Assembly: GCA_947307015.1 (NCBI GenBank) | Contig: CAMZHV010000020.1 | Location: forward strand, 1-42,530 | Length of the DNA stretch: 42,530 bases | Origin: an uncultured Prevotellaceae bacterium | GTDB taxonomy: Bacteria > Bacteroidota > Bacteroidia > Bacteroidales > Bacteroidaceae | Reading direction: 5' to 3' | Shown here: positions 1 to 7,515 of the stretch, piece by piece | Layout: every line of letters begins with the position of its first letter | Position numbering within the stretch: position 1 is the stretch's first letter | Notes under the pieces: generated by a model | What the model was told of the DNA's origin: nothing | Database searches by the model: none | The model's input: the letters and a program-made list of their open reading frames with translations, nothing else | Position numbers and translations under genes: made by a program

Positions 1-615
1 GCCGGCGTCACCGACATGATGATGCACACCATGGAGCGCTACTTCACCAAGGACGACGACATGGACCTGACCACCGACCTCGCCGAGGCCGTGCTGCGCC
101 GCATGAAGGTAGCTGTCTTCGATGTCCTGAAGAACCCCGAGGATTATCGCCAGCGTGCACAGATCATGTGGGGCGGCAGCATAGCGCACAACGGTCTGAC
201 GGGTTGTGGCGTCAGCGACGACTGGGCGACCCATCAGCTTGAGCATGAGCTCAGTGGTATGTTCGACGTGACGCACGGCGCCGGCCTCGCTGCCATCTGG
301 CCCAGTTGGGCGCGCTACGTTATGCACAAGAACCTCAGCCGCTTCGTCCGCTTCGCCGTCAACGTGATGGACGTTCCCAACGACTTCACCGACCCCGAAG
401 GCACCGCCTTGAAGGGCATCGAAGCCATGGAGCGCTTCTACCACGCCATTGGTATGCCTGTCAATATCCGCGAGCTCATCGGGCGCGAAATCACCGACGA
501 CGAGATACGCGAGATGACCCGCAAATGCAGCCGCGACTACACGGCCACCTGCGGATGCCTCCGCGTCCTCAAGGCCGAGGATATGGAGGCCATCTATAAG
601 ATGGCACGCGGGTAG
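1..615 (+). CDS. Iron-containing alcohol dehydrogenase, butanol dehydrogenase type (3' part)
   Basis: The frame is open from base 1 and ends at TAG 613-615, so the 205 visible residues are the C-terminal half of a cut gene. The family reduces aldehydes to alcohols with NAD(P)H in the cytoplasm. The stretch HQLEHELSGMFDVTHGAGLA has the two C-terminal iron-ligand histidines (EHEL and THGAG) typical of the butanol dehydrogenase/YqhD branch; the N-terminal nucleotide-binding half and the first Asp/His ligands lie outside the window. The internal ATG at base 16 is not the true start because the homology continues upstream of it. It does not resemble the second iron alcohol dehydrogenase at 5139-6293 closely (that one is FucO-like). 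Substrate cannot be told from the fragment. Confidence 0.9.
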   Translation, partial: AGVTDMMMHTMERYFTKDDDMDLTTDLAEAVLRRMKVAVFDVLKNPEDYRQRAQIMWGGSIAHNGLTGCGVSDDWATHQLEHELSGMFDVTHGAGLAAIWPSWARYVMHKNLSRFVRFAVNVMDVPNDFTDPEGTALKGIEAMERFYHAIGMPVNIRELIGREITDDEIREMTRKCSRDYTATCGCLRVLKAEDMEAIYKMARG

Positions 616-654
616 CAGTCCCGCATCTTTTGATCCTACTGTGATACGCAAGTT

Positions 655-690
655 AGGGCGTAGGGCGGCGAAAAAAGTCCCTTACGCCCT
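655..690 (+). terminator. Hairpin after the alcohol dehydrogenase gene
   Basis: AGGGCGTAGGG (655-665) pairs with CCCTTACGCCCT (679-690), with one bulged base and a purine-rich loop containing AAAAAA. It lies 40 bases after the stop codon and before the promoter of the next gene. There is only a short T stretch after it, so intrinsic termination is likely but not certain. Confidence 0.5.
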
Positions 691-727
691 TTGACCCGTT
701 AAATAAACCTAAAACTTCGGCCTTTCC

Positions 728-759
728 TTTGGTTTCCACGCGCATTGTACGTAGCTTTG
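728..759 (+). promoter_or_regulatory. Bacteroidetes-type promoter of the small OMP gene
   Basis: TTTG at 728-731, a 20-base spacer, then TAGCTTTG at 752-759 match the Bacteroidetes primary-sigma consensus (TTTG / TAnnTTTG). The box lies 36 bases before the start codon at 796. Confidence 0.7.
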
Positions 760-795
760 CATGAAAAATAGTTAAACTCTTAAAATATTGTGATT

Positions 796-1308
796 ATGTA
801 TAAGAAATTTCTTTTGGGCTGCATGATGGCTCTCTGCGCTCTCAGCGCCAATGCTCAGTTTGAAGCTGGCAAGATCTATCTCAACTTGTCAAGCTCGAGT
901 TTAAGTCTTTCTTATAGCAAAAACGACAAGCTGCGTTTCGATGTCGGCGCTACCGCCGGAATGTTCGTGGCCGACGGCTGGATGCTTCTCGCTGAAGCCA
1001 ACTACAACCACAAGCGCCTGATGTATTCCGATTTCGGCGACAAGAAGGTGCAACAGGATGAAGTGATTATCGGCGTTGGTGCCCGCTACTACATCGCGCA
1101 GAATGGTCTCTACTTGGGCCTTGCGACGCAGTTCAGCCATCACGAGCAGACCAACGACAACCTCTTCCTCACGCCGGAGATTGGTTATGCGTTCTTCGTC
1201 AACCAGTATATCACCCTCGAACCAGCCGTATATTATCAGATGTCCCTCAACAACTTCGCTGACGCCAGCACCGTTGGCCTCAAGCTCGGCGTGGGTTTCT
1301 ATTTCTGA
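796..1308 (+). CDS. Small outer-membrane beta-barrel protein (porin-like)
   Basis: 170 residues. An N-terminal signal peptide (MYKKFLLGCMMALCALSANAQ, cleaved after about residue 21) is followed by alternating amphipathic strands and a C-terminal strand ending in Phe (KLGVGFYF), the usual signature of an outer-membrane barrel inserted by BamA. Length fits an 8-stranded OmpA/OmpW-like barrel. I chose ATG 796 over GTG 790 because it puts the Lys-Lys n-region at the very N terminus. It has its own promoter and is followed by a perfect palindrome, so it is probably monocistronic. Ligand or role unknown. Confidence 0.8.
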   Translation: MYKKFLLGCMMALCALSANAQFEAGKIYLNLSSSSLSLSYSKNDKLRFDVGATAGMFVADGWMLLAEANYNHKRLMYSDFGDKKVQQDEVIIGVGARYYIAQNGLYLGLATQFSHHEQTNDNLFLTPEIGYAFFVNQYITLEPAVYYQMSLNNFADASTVGLKLGVGFYF

Positions 1309-1320
1309 TCTCGCCATCCT

Positions 1321-1342
1321 GAGATGACGATATCGTCATCTC
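1321..1342. terminator. Perfect 22-bp palindrome
   Basis: GAGATGACGAT followed directly by its exact reverse complement (ATCGTCATCTC). It sits 12 bases after the stop of the barrel gene and 50 bases before the next start. It could be the terminator of the upstream gene, or a dimeric-regulator operator for the operon that starts at 1393; there is no T-run after it. Confidence 0.45.
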
Positions 1343-1392
1343 GTTCAAACGATTAAACGACAATAATAACAACCCCCAAAATATCCATTTGA

Positions 1393-3384
1393 ATGAAAAC
1401 CAACCTTAGCTCACAGATTACCCTCGACCGCGTGTCGCCACGTTATTATCGTCCTGACGGAACCATCGAGCGTTCCGTGCTCACACGCTTCGAAAAGCTG
1501 CCTACCGAAATCTATCCTTCTGCCGAGGAAGGTGCCGCCGAGGTAGCCATAAAGATTGCTGCCACCATCCGCCAGCGTCAGCGCGAGATTCGTGCTTGCA
1601 CCATGGCCATCTCTGGTGGCTCCACCCTCACGGAAGTCTTCAACCAGCTTGTCCGCATGCACGAGCAGGAAAGTTTGAGCTTCCAGAATGTCGTCGTTTT
1701 CGTCGCCTACGAGTATTATCCTCTGCCCCCCGACAGCGTACAGTCCAATCTTAAGATCCTGCGCGAGGAATTCTTTGAGCGCGTGGACATCCCCGTACAG
1801 AACATCTATCCCCTCGACGGCACTACGCCTCAGGAGCGTGTCAACGAGCACTGCATGGCCTACGAGAAGATGATCGAGCAGATGGGGGGCATCGACATTG
1901 CCCTCCTCGGCATCGGACGCATGGGCAATATTGCGCTCAACGTCACCGGCTCGCAGCGCAACAGCCACACGCGCCTCGTGCTCCTCGATGCCACCAGCCG
2001 CAGCGAGGCCCTCAAGGTCTTCGGCACCGACCAGAATGTGCCTGTCTGTGCCATCACCATGGGCATCTCCACCATCCGTCAGGCCCGCAAGATTTTCCTC
2101 TTGGCCTGGGGCGACGAGAAGGCCGAAGTCATCAAGAACGCCGTCGAAGGCGAGATCAACGATGCACAGAGCGCCACCTTCCTGCAGATGCACAACAACA
2201 CGCAGGTTGTGCTCGACCTCAGCGCCGCTGCTAACCTCACACGTATCCGCCGTCCATGGCTTGTCACCTCCTGCGATTGGGACGACAAGCTTATCCGCTC
2301 TGCCATCGTCTGGCTTTGCCAGAAGACAGGCAAGCCCATTCTCAAGCTCACCAATAAGGATTACAACGAGCACGGCCTCGGCGAGCTCCTCGCCCTCTAC
2401 GGCTCAGCCTACGATGTCAACATCAAGATCTTCAACGACCTGCAGCACACCATCACGGGCTGGCCGGGCGGCAAACCCAACGCCGACGACAGCAACCGTC
2501 CAGAGCGTGCCAAGCCCGCACAGAAGCGCATCATCATCTTCTCTCCCCACCCCGACGACGACGTCATCTCTATGGGTGGCACGCTCCAGCGCCTCGTCAA
2601 GCAGAAACATGAGGTACACGTGGCATACGAGACCAGCGGCAATATTGCCGTGGGCGACGAGGAAGTTTTCCGCTTCATGCACTTCGTGCAAGGCTTCAAC
2701 CAACTCTTCGATGAAGGTAAGAATGAGGTTATTAACGCCCGAGACAAGGAGTTCAGGGAATTCATCACCAACAAGAAACCCGAGGATTTCGACACGCGTG
2801 AGATCCTGGAGGTGAAAGGCCTGATTCGTCGTGGCGAGGCACGTCTGGCATCGCTCTTCAGCGGCATACCTCTCGAGCGCGTACACTTCCTCAACCTGCC
2901 GTTCTATGAGACGGGTAAGATTCAGAAGAACCCCATCAGCGAGGCTGACGTCGAGATCGTGCTCAACCTGCTGCGTGAGGTGAAGCCTCATCAGATCTTC
3001 GTCGCTGGCGACCTTGCCGACCCCCATGGCACACACCGCGTCTGCACGGATGCCGTCCTCGCTGCCATCGACATCGAGAAGGAGGCTGGCGCCGAGTGGC
3101 TCAAGAACTGCCGCATCTGGATGTACCGCGGAGCGTGGGCAGAATGGGAGATCGAGCACATCGAGATGGCCGTGCCCATCAGCCCCGAGGAGCTGCGAGC
3201 CAAGCGTAATGCAATTCTCAAGCACCAGTCGCAGATGGAGTCCGCCCCGTTCCTCGGCAACGACGAACGTCTCTTCTGGCAGCGTGCAGAGGATCGCAAC
3301 CATGCCACCGCCGAGCTCTACAACCGCCTCGGCCTGGCCGCCTACGAAGCCATGGAAGCTTTCGTACAGTACCATCCACTCTAA
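1393..3384 (+). CDS. NagB-like (inactive-looking) / PIG-L deacetylase fusion
   Basis: 663 residues, two domains. Residues about 30-270 have the glucosamine-6-phosphate deaminase (NagB/SIS-like) fold, e.g. MAISGGST near 72-79. Residues about 380-600 are a PIG-L/LmbE zinc N-deacetylase: HPDDD at 386-390 and HGTH at 545-548 keep the zinc ligands and base. The family removes acetyl groups from N-acetylglucosamine derivatives. In the NagB half, all positions corresponding to E. coli Asp72, Asp141, His143 and Glu148 look substituted (Tyr106, Met177, Asn179, Val184), so this half probably binds a sugar phosphate or has a structural role rather than deaminating. The next gene starts 8 bases after the stop, implying an operon with the acetolactate synthase. 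Similar fusions are annotated in Bacteroidetes as glucosamine-6-phosphate deaminase, which I think overstates the function. Confidence 0.85.
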   Translation: MKTNLSSQITLDRVSPRYYRPDGTIERSVLTRFEKLPTEIYPSAEEGAAEVAIKIAATIRQRQREIRACTMAISGGSTLTEVFNQLVRMHEQESLSFQNVVVFVAYEYYPLPPDSVQSNLKILREEFFERVDIPVQNIYPLDGTTPQERVNEHCMAYEKMIEQMGGIDIALLGIGRMGNIALNVTGSQRNSHTRLVLLDATSRSEALKVFGTDQNVPVCAITMGISTIRQARKIFLLAWGDEKAEVIKNAVEGEINDAQSATFLQMHNNTQVVLDLSAAANLTRIRRPWLVTSCDWDDKLIRSAIVWLCQKTGKPILKLTNKDYNEHGLGELLALYGSAYDVNIKIFNDLQHTITGWPGGKPNADDSNRPERAKPAQKRIIIFSPHPDDDVISMGGTLQRLVKQKHEVHVAYETSGNIAVGDEEVFRFMHFVQGFNQLFDEGKNEVINARDKEFREFITNKKPEDFDTREILEVKGLIRRGEARLASLFSGIPLERVHFLNLPFYETGKIQKNPISEADVEIVLNLLREVKPHQIFVAGDLADPHGTHRVCTDAVLAAIDIEKEAGAEWLKNCRIWMYRGAWAEWEIEHIEMAVPISPEELRAKRNAILKHQSQMESAPFLGNDERLFWQRAEDRNHATAELYNRLGLAAYEAMEAFVQYHPL

Positions 3385-3392
3385 ATTATACA

Positions 3393-5087
3393 ATGAAACA
3401 AACCATCACTGGTGCAGAAGCATTGATGCAGTCGCTGGAGCACGAGGGCGTCACCACGCTCTTCGGATACCCTGGCGGCTCCATCATGCCCGTCTATGAC
3501 GCCCTTTACGACCACACACACTCTCTCAATCACATCCTCGTGCGCCACGAGCAAGGCGCCGTACATGCCGCCCAGGGCTATGCCCGTGTCAGCGGACGTG
3601 TCGGCGTGGCCATCGTCACGAGCGGACCTGGAGCCACCAACACCGTCACCGGCGTTGCCGATGCGATGATCGACTCCACGCCTGTCGTCATCATCTGCGG
3701 ACAGGTGGGCGCAGCAGTCCTCGGCACCGACGCTTTTCAGGAAGTTGATGTCGTAGGCATGACGCAGCCGATCTCCAAGTGGAACTATCAGATCCGTCGC
3801 GCCGAAGATGTCGCATGGGCTGTCAGCCGCGCCTTCTTCATCGCCAGCAGTGGTCGTCCTGGCCCCGTAGTCCTCGACTTCACGCGCAATGCGCAGGTCG
3901 GTCAGGTGGAATACGAACCCGCAAAAGTAGACTTCATCCGCAGCTACGTGCCTGCGCCCAAACCCGACATGGACACCATTGCCGAAGCTGCACGCCTCAT
4001 CAACAATGCCGCCAAGCCCTTTGTGCTCGTCGGTCAGGGCGTGGAACTGGCTGGTGCACAACAGGAACTGCGCACGCTCTTGGAGAAGGCTCAGATTCCC
4101 GCGGGCTGCACGCTGCTCGGCCTTTCTGCACTGCCCTCCGATCATCCTCTGAACATGGGTATGCTCGGCATGCACGGCAATTTGGGTCCCAACGTGATGA
4201 CGAACCAGTGCGACGTGCTCATCGCCATCGGTATGCGCTTCGACGACCGCGTCACGGGCAACATCAAGACTTACGCCCGTCAGGCCAAGGTCATCCATTT
4301 CGACATCGACCCCTCGGAGTTCAACAAGCTCATTCATGCCGACTGCAAGGTGTTGGGCGACTGCCGCGAGACACTCGCTGCGCTGCTGCCGCTCATCGAG
4401 CCTACGACGCATCAGGCATGGGTTGACGGCTTCGCGCCATACGCCGAACGCGAGTACAACAAAGTCATCAGCAAAGCCATACATCCCACCGAAGGGCCAT
4501 TGCTCATGGGCGAAGTCGTGCGTGCGGTGAGCGAAGCATCCAATCACGAGGCGGTGCTCGTGACCGACGTGGGTCAGAACCAGATGTTTGGTGCCCGTTA
4601 CTTCCAGTTCTCGAAGCCGCGCAGCATCGTCACCTCGGGCGGCTGTGGCACGATGGGCTTCGGCCTGCCTGCTGCCATCGGCGCCACCTTCGGTGCTCCT
4701 GACCGCACGGTGTGCCTGTTTGTGGGCGACGGCGGTTTGCAGATGACCATTCAGGAGCTGGGCACGATCATGGAACAGGGTGCGCCCGTGAAGATCATCC
4801 TGCTGAACAACAATTTCTTGGGCAACGTCCGTCAGTGGCAGGCGATGTTCTGGAACCATCGCTATTCCTTCACGCCGATGAAGAATCCCGACTACGAGCT
4901 CATCGCCCGTGCATACAATATCCCTGCCCGCACCGTCGTCGACCGCGCCGATCTGTCCTCAGCCATCAGCGAGATGCTCGCCACCCCTGGCCCCTATCTC
5001 CTCCAGTGCGCCGTCAAGGAAGAGGACGATGTGCTGCCGATGACCCCGCCCGGAGCCAATCTCGACGAGATGTTGTTGGAGGTGTGA
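3393..5087 (+). CDS. ilvB: Acetolactate synthase large subunit
   Basis: 564 residues, full length for the catalytic subunit of acetohydroxyacid synthase, a ThDP/FAD enzyme that joins two pyruvates (or pyruvate and 2-oxobutyrate) in branched-chain amino acid synthesis. Three domains: N-terminal pyrimidine-binding domain with activating Glu53 in VRHEQG; central FAD domain; C-terminal ThDP-binding domain with GDGG (445-448) and NNN (472-474), followed by NVRQWQAMFWNHRYS, typical of biosynthetic enzymes rather than the FAD-free AlsS. It follows the NagB/PIG-L gene by 8 bases and precedes fucO by 51 bases. No small regulatory subunit gene (ilvN/ilvH) is nearby, which is unusual for a biosynthetic enzyme; the regulator may be encoded elsewhere or this may be a second, catabolic-type copy. 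Confidence 0.92.
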   Translation: MKQTITGAEALMQSLEHEGVTTLFGYPGGSIMPVYDALYDHTHSLNHILVRHEQGAVHAAQGYARVSGRVGVAIVTSGPGATNTVTGVADAMIDSTPVVIICGQVGAAVLGTDAFQEVDVVGMTQPISKWNYQIRRAEDVAWAVSRAFFIASSGRPGPVVLDFTRNAQVGQVEYEPAKVDFIRSYVPAPKPDMDTIAEAARLINNAAKPFVLVGQGVELAGAQQELRTLLEKAQIPAGCTLLGLSALPSDHPLNMGMLGMHGNLGPNVMTNQCDVLIAIGMRFDDRVTGNIKTYARQAKVIHFDIDPSEFNKLIHADCKVLGDCRETLAALLPLIEPTTHQAWVDGFAPYAEREYNKVISKAIHPTEGPLLMGEVVRAVSEASNHEAVLVTDVGQNQMFGARYFQFSKPRSIVTSGGCGTMGFGLPAAIGATFGAPDRTVCLFVGDGGLQMTIQELGTIMEQGAPVKIILLNNNFLGNVRQWQAMFWNHRYSFTPMKNPDYELIARAYNIPARTVVDRADLSSAISEMLATPGPYLLQCAVKEEDDVLPMTPPGANLDEMLLEV

Positions 5088-5138
5088 GGCCTAAGGATAA
5101 AGTTAAACTTCAACTTTAATAAGATAAACTAACTTACT

Positions 5139-6293
5139 ATGGTAAACAGATTTATCCTCAACGAAGTATCGTACTTCGGCCCTGGCGCTCGCAAGGAGCT
5201 GCCCGGTGTAGTGAAACGATTGGGATTCCATAAAGCCCTCGTGGTGACCGACAAAGGTCTCATGCAGTTTGGCGTGGCCAAGAAGGTTCTCGACGTCATG
5301 GACGAGGCTGGCATCGCATACGACATCTTCGACGATGTGAAACCCAACCCCACCGTGACCAACGTGAAGAACGGCATCGAAGCTTGCCGACGTGCTCAGG
5401 CCGACTTCATCGTAGCCATCGGAGGCGGCTCCAGCATGGACACCGCCAAGGGCATCGGCATCGTGGTGAACAACCCCGAATTCAGCGACATCATATCGCT
5501 GGAGGGCGTGGCCGACACCAAGAAGAAGTCGCTGCCCATCATCGCTCTGCCCACCACGGCAGGCACAGCGGCCGAGACGACCATCAACTACGTCATCATC
5601 GACGAGACACGTCAGGCCAAGATGGTCTGTGTTGACCCCAACGACATCCCTTGCGTGGCCATCATCGATGCCGAACTGATGTATTCCCTGCCCAAGAGCC
5701 TCACTGCCGCCACGGGTATGGATGCCATGACGCACGCCATCGAAGGTCTCATCACCAAGGCTGCATGGGAGCTGAGCGATATGTTTGAAGTGAAGGCCAT
5801 TGAGATGATTTATAAGTATTTGCCTATAGCCGTCAGCGAACCCACGAATCCCGTCGGACGCGATGGCATGGCCGTTGCGCAGTACGTCGCCGGCATGGCC
5901 TTCTCCAATGTAGGTCTGGGCGTGGATCATGGCATGGCTCATCCCCTCAGCGCCCTCTTCGACGTTCCCCACGGCGTGGCCTGTGCCATGCTGCTGCCCA
6001 CGGTGATGCGCTTCAACATGCCCGCCGCCAAGGAGAAATATGTGGAGATTGCCAAGGCCTGTGGCGTTTATCAACCCTCGATGACCGTCGACGAGGCTGC
6101 CGAAGCTGCCTGCAAGGCCATTGAAGAACTCAGCGCCCTCGTAGGAACCAACAAGCGCCTCACCGACCTCGGCATCACGGAGAAGGATATCGAAGCGCTG
6201 GCAGAACAGGCCATCAACGATGTCTGCACACCCGGCAACCCGCGTCCCGTCAGCAAACAAGACATCATCGACCTCTACCATCAGATCCTCTAA
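5139..6293 (+). CDS. fucO: Lactaldehyde reductase (iron alcohol dehydrogenase, FucO type)
   Basis: 384 residues, the full family length. It closely resembles E. coli FucO from the first residues (MVNRFILNE, YFGPGA), and would interconvert L-lactaldehyde and L-1,2-propanediol with NAD(H) at the end of fucose/rhamnose breakdown. NAD-binding GGGSSMDTAKGIG is at about residues 94-106. The iron ligands are all present: Asp195 and His199 (GMDAMTHAIEG), His264 (DHGMAHP) and His278 (VPHGV). No fucose or rhamnose pathway genes flank it, so the physiological aldehyde is uncertain. Translation starts at the only ATG near the N-terminal homology; a 51-base gap to ilvB suggests cotranscription. Confidence 0.9.
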   Translation: MVNRFILNEVSYFGPGARKELPGVVKRLGFHKALVVTDKGLMQFGVAKKVLDVMDEAGIAYDIFDDVKPNPTVTNVKNGIEACRRAQADFIVAIGGGSSMDTAKGIGIVVNNPEFSDIISLEGVADTKKKSLPIIALPTTAGTAAETTINYVIIDETRQAKMVCVDPNDIPCVAIIDAELMYSLPKSLTAATGMDAMTHAIEGLITKAAWELSDMFEVKAIEMIYKYLPIAVSEPTNPVGRDGMAVAQYVAGMAFSNVGLGVDHGMAHPLSALFDVPHGVACAMLLPTVMRFNMPAAKEKYVEIAKACGVYQPSMTVDEAAEAACKAIEELSALVGTNKRLTDLGITEKDIEALAEQAINDVCTPGNPRPVSKQDIIDLYHQIL

Positions 6294-6301
6294 CTGCACC
6301 C

Positions 6302-6341
6302 CTCCTATGAGTCTGCGCGTACCCTCCTAAGGGTCTGCGCA
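6302..6341 (+). repeat. Short direct repeat after fucO
   Basis: Two near-identical copies of a roughly 18-base sequence (TCCTATGAGTCTGCGCG and TCCTAAGGGTCTGCGCA) stand in tandem just after the fucO stop. Confidence 0.5.
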
Positions 6342-6370
6342 AAAACTTCTAAGGCTTCATAAAACGCAAT

Positions 6371-6404
6371 CTGCCCCGCAAGCTCTTTACGTCTTGCGGG
6401 GCAG
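6371..6404 (+). terminator. Strong 12-bp hairpin downstream of fucO
   Basis: CTGCCCCGCAAG (6371-6382) and CTTGCGGGGCAG (6393-6404) are perfect complements around a 10-base loop. It lies 78 bases after the fucO stop and probably ends that operon; no T-run follows. Confidence 0.6.
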
Positions 6405-6445
6405 ACACTTCTATGGTTCCAAGGAACACGGCTAACGCTTCGTCG

Positions 6446-6570
6446 TCACAGCTGAATCAGGTCGTAGGTCCTCTTATCCTGCGTTACCGCCGTTTCCACC
6501 TTCGCCCCACTTTCGAGCCTTTCCAAGCACACTTTCAAGCCCTGTCTATTTCTGTCCCACTGCTGGGACA
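6446..6570 (-). pseudogene. C-terminal remnant of an unrecognised protein
   Basis: On the minus strand the residues WDRNRQGLKVCLERLESG and about 20 more, ending in DLIQL and stop TCA 6446-6448, read like the helical end of a genuine protein. Upstream of about 6570 the frame runs into the tandem repeat 6577-6670 and becomes low-complexity (Tyr-Ile-Arg-Thr repeats), with no credible start. I do not recognise the family. It is most likely a gene tail left by a rearrangement. Confidence 0.35.
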
Positions 6571-6576
6571 CGGCGA

Positions 6577-6670
6577 TACATATATACGTACGTACGGCGC
6601 TGTACATATATACGTGTGGGCTTGTACGTATATACGTGTGGAGCTGTACGTATATATGTATGGAGAGGTA
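6577..6670. repeat. Tandem repeat, about 22-23 bp units
   Basis: Three to four copies of a unit close to CTGTACGTATATACGTGTGG, at about 6577-6599, 6600-6620, 6621-6643 and 6644-6665, then a partial copy. Each unit holds a palindromic core of the TACGTATATACGTA type. Copies differ at a few bases. Confidence 0.75.
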
Positions 6671-6693
6671 CGACTGGATGTGTGACGCAGCCG

Positions 6694-6900
6694 TGACAGA
6701 TGACAGATGACAGTTTCGGTAGGTGCCCCCCACGGGGGGGGTGAGCCATGTGAAAGTAGTTCTTATTCTATCTTTATATTTATCTTTATATATATTATTT
6801 AAGTATGTTATTTAAGTATAGATCTATTATTAAGTATAAATAGTTCTCTCATCTTGTGGTGATACCCCCTCGTATGGAAACTGTCATCTGTCATCTGTCA
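6694..6900. repeat. Perfect 24-bp inverted repeat enclosing 159 bp
   Basis: The 24 bases at 6694-6717 (TGACAGATGACAGATGACAG plus TTTC) recur exactly as the reverse complement at 6877-6900. Each arm is itself a triplicate of TGACAGA. The enclosed 159 bases have a GC-rich block (CCCCCCACGGGGGGGG, 6726-6741) and then an AT-rich stretch with TATTTAAGTA/TATTAAGTATA repeats, and no reading frame. It may be a small non-autonomous element or a deletion derivative of one. Confidence 0.75.
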
Positions 6901-6955
6901 TTGATATTTTTCGGCAGGGAAGATGCAGTACATCCGTTGGACAAACAGCTTCTAG

Positions 6956-7351
6956 TTCTATTCCATAGACTATCAGAAAGCTGGGTTTATTGTCAAGCAG
7001 AAAGGTAGCTGGTACTTGACACCTGAGGGTGAAGCCATCCTGAAGAAGACACCCGAGGAGGTGATGAATATCGCCAACGAGGCTTATCATGAATGGCGAC
7101 GGTTGAATCCCAAGGATGATAGCTCCGAAGAAGAGCCGACAGACGATAATGCCGAGGGCGACGCGGCCAATCTGCGCAGCGCCGTCCGGGTGCTGCGGAT
7201 GGGAAAGGACGCGGACTATCTGGACACTGTCCTCTTCCCCGGCGGCGAGGTCAGTCCCGCCCGGGTGCGCAAGGCCGCCGAGGGCGACAGGGCCGAGGAG
7301 CTGAATATGCTGCCCCTGAAACGCATATCGTTTTTGGGAAATAACGAATAA
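6956..7351 (+). pseudogene. Decayed fragment, Mrr-type winged-helix N-terminal domain
   Basis: The frame opens after TAG 6953-6955 and has no normal start codon before homology begins. It encodes DYQKAGFIVKQKGSWYLTPE and then ANEAYHEWRRLNP, which resembles the winged-helix N-terminal domain of Mrr-like restriction endonucleases (a Y-x-KAG-L/F helix, a wing with W/Y-x-LT-x-G, then an EAY-x-EW helix). The nuclease domain is missing; the rest (to 7351) is acidic and unrecognised. Together with the GH2 piece just downstream this looks like a joined set of truncated genes. A short real gene starting at TTG 7016 is possible but less likely. Confidence 0.4.
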
Positions 7352-7440
7352 ATAACCCTGCTAATCAGACATCATCTCCATCTCCACCACCGGCGACACG
7401 GCACCCAACCGCCGCTTCCGCTATCGTTTCCTGTGGCAGC

Positions 7441-7515
7441 GAAAATAGACATCATATCATGTGGAGCATCGGCAATGAGGTGAATAAGCAATGGGGCGAG
7501 GAAGGACGCTCTTAG
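7441..7515 (+). pseudogene. Fragment of a GH2 beta-galactosidase catalytic domain
   Basis: In frame with the stop TAG 7513-7515 the sequence encodes HHIMWSIGNEVNKQWGEEG. This matches the family 2 glycoside hydrolase segment HPS-x-IMWSIGNE, in which the Glu of NE is the catalytic acid/base. Only about 25 residues survive; the frame upstream does not continue into recognisable GH2 sequence and the fragment ends at the convergent stop of the next gene. It is a remnant only. Confidence 0.55.

Noticed and set aside
3381..4859. 492-codon minus-strand frame
   Set aside because: Shadow of ilvB; the plus strand has clear ThDP-enzyme motifs.
6413..6749. Overlapping frames coding Tyr-Ile-Arg-Thr repeats
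   Set aside because: They come from the 22-23 bp tandem repeat; only the segment 6446-6570 (-) looks like former protein.
6694..6900. Insertion sequence ends
   Set aside because: The enclosed 159 bases carry no transposase frame and no target duplication was found; kept only as an inverted repeat.
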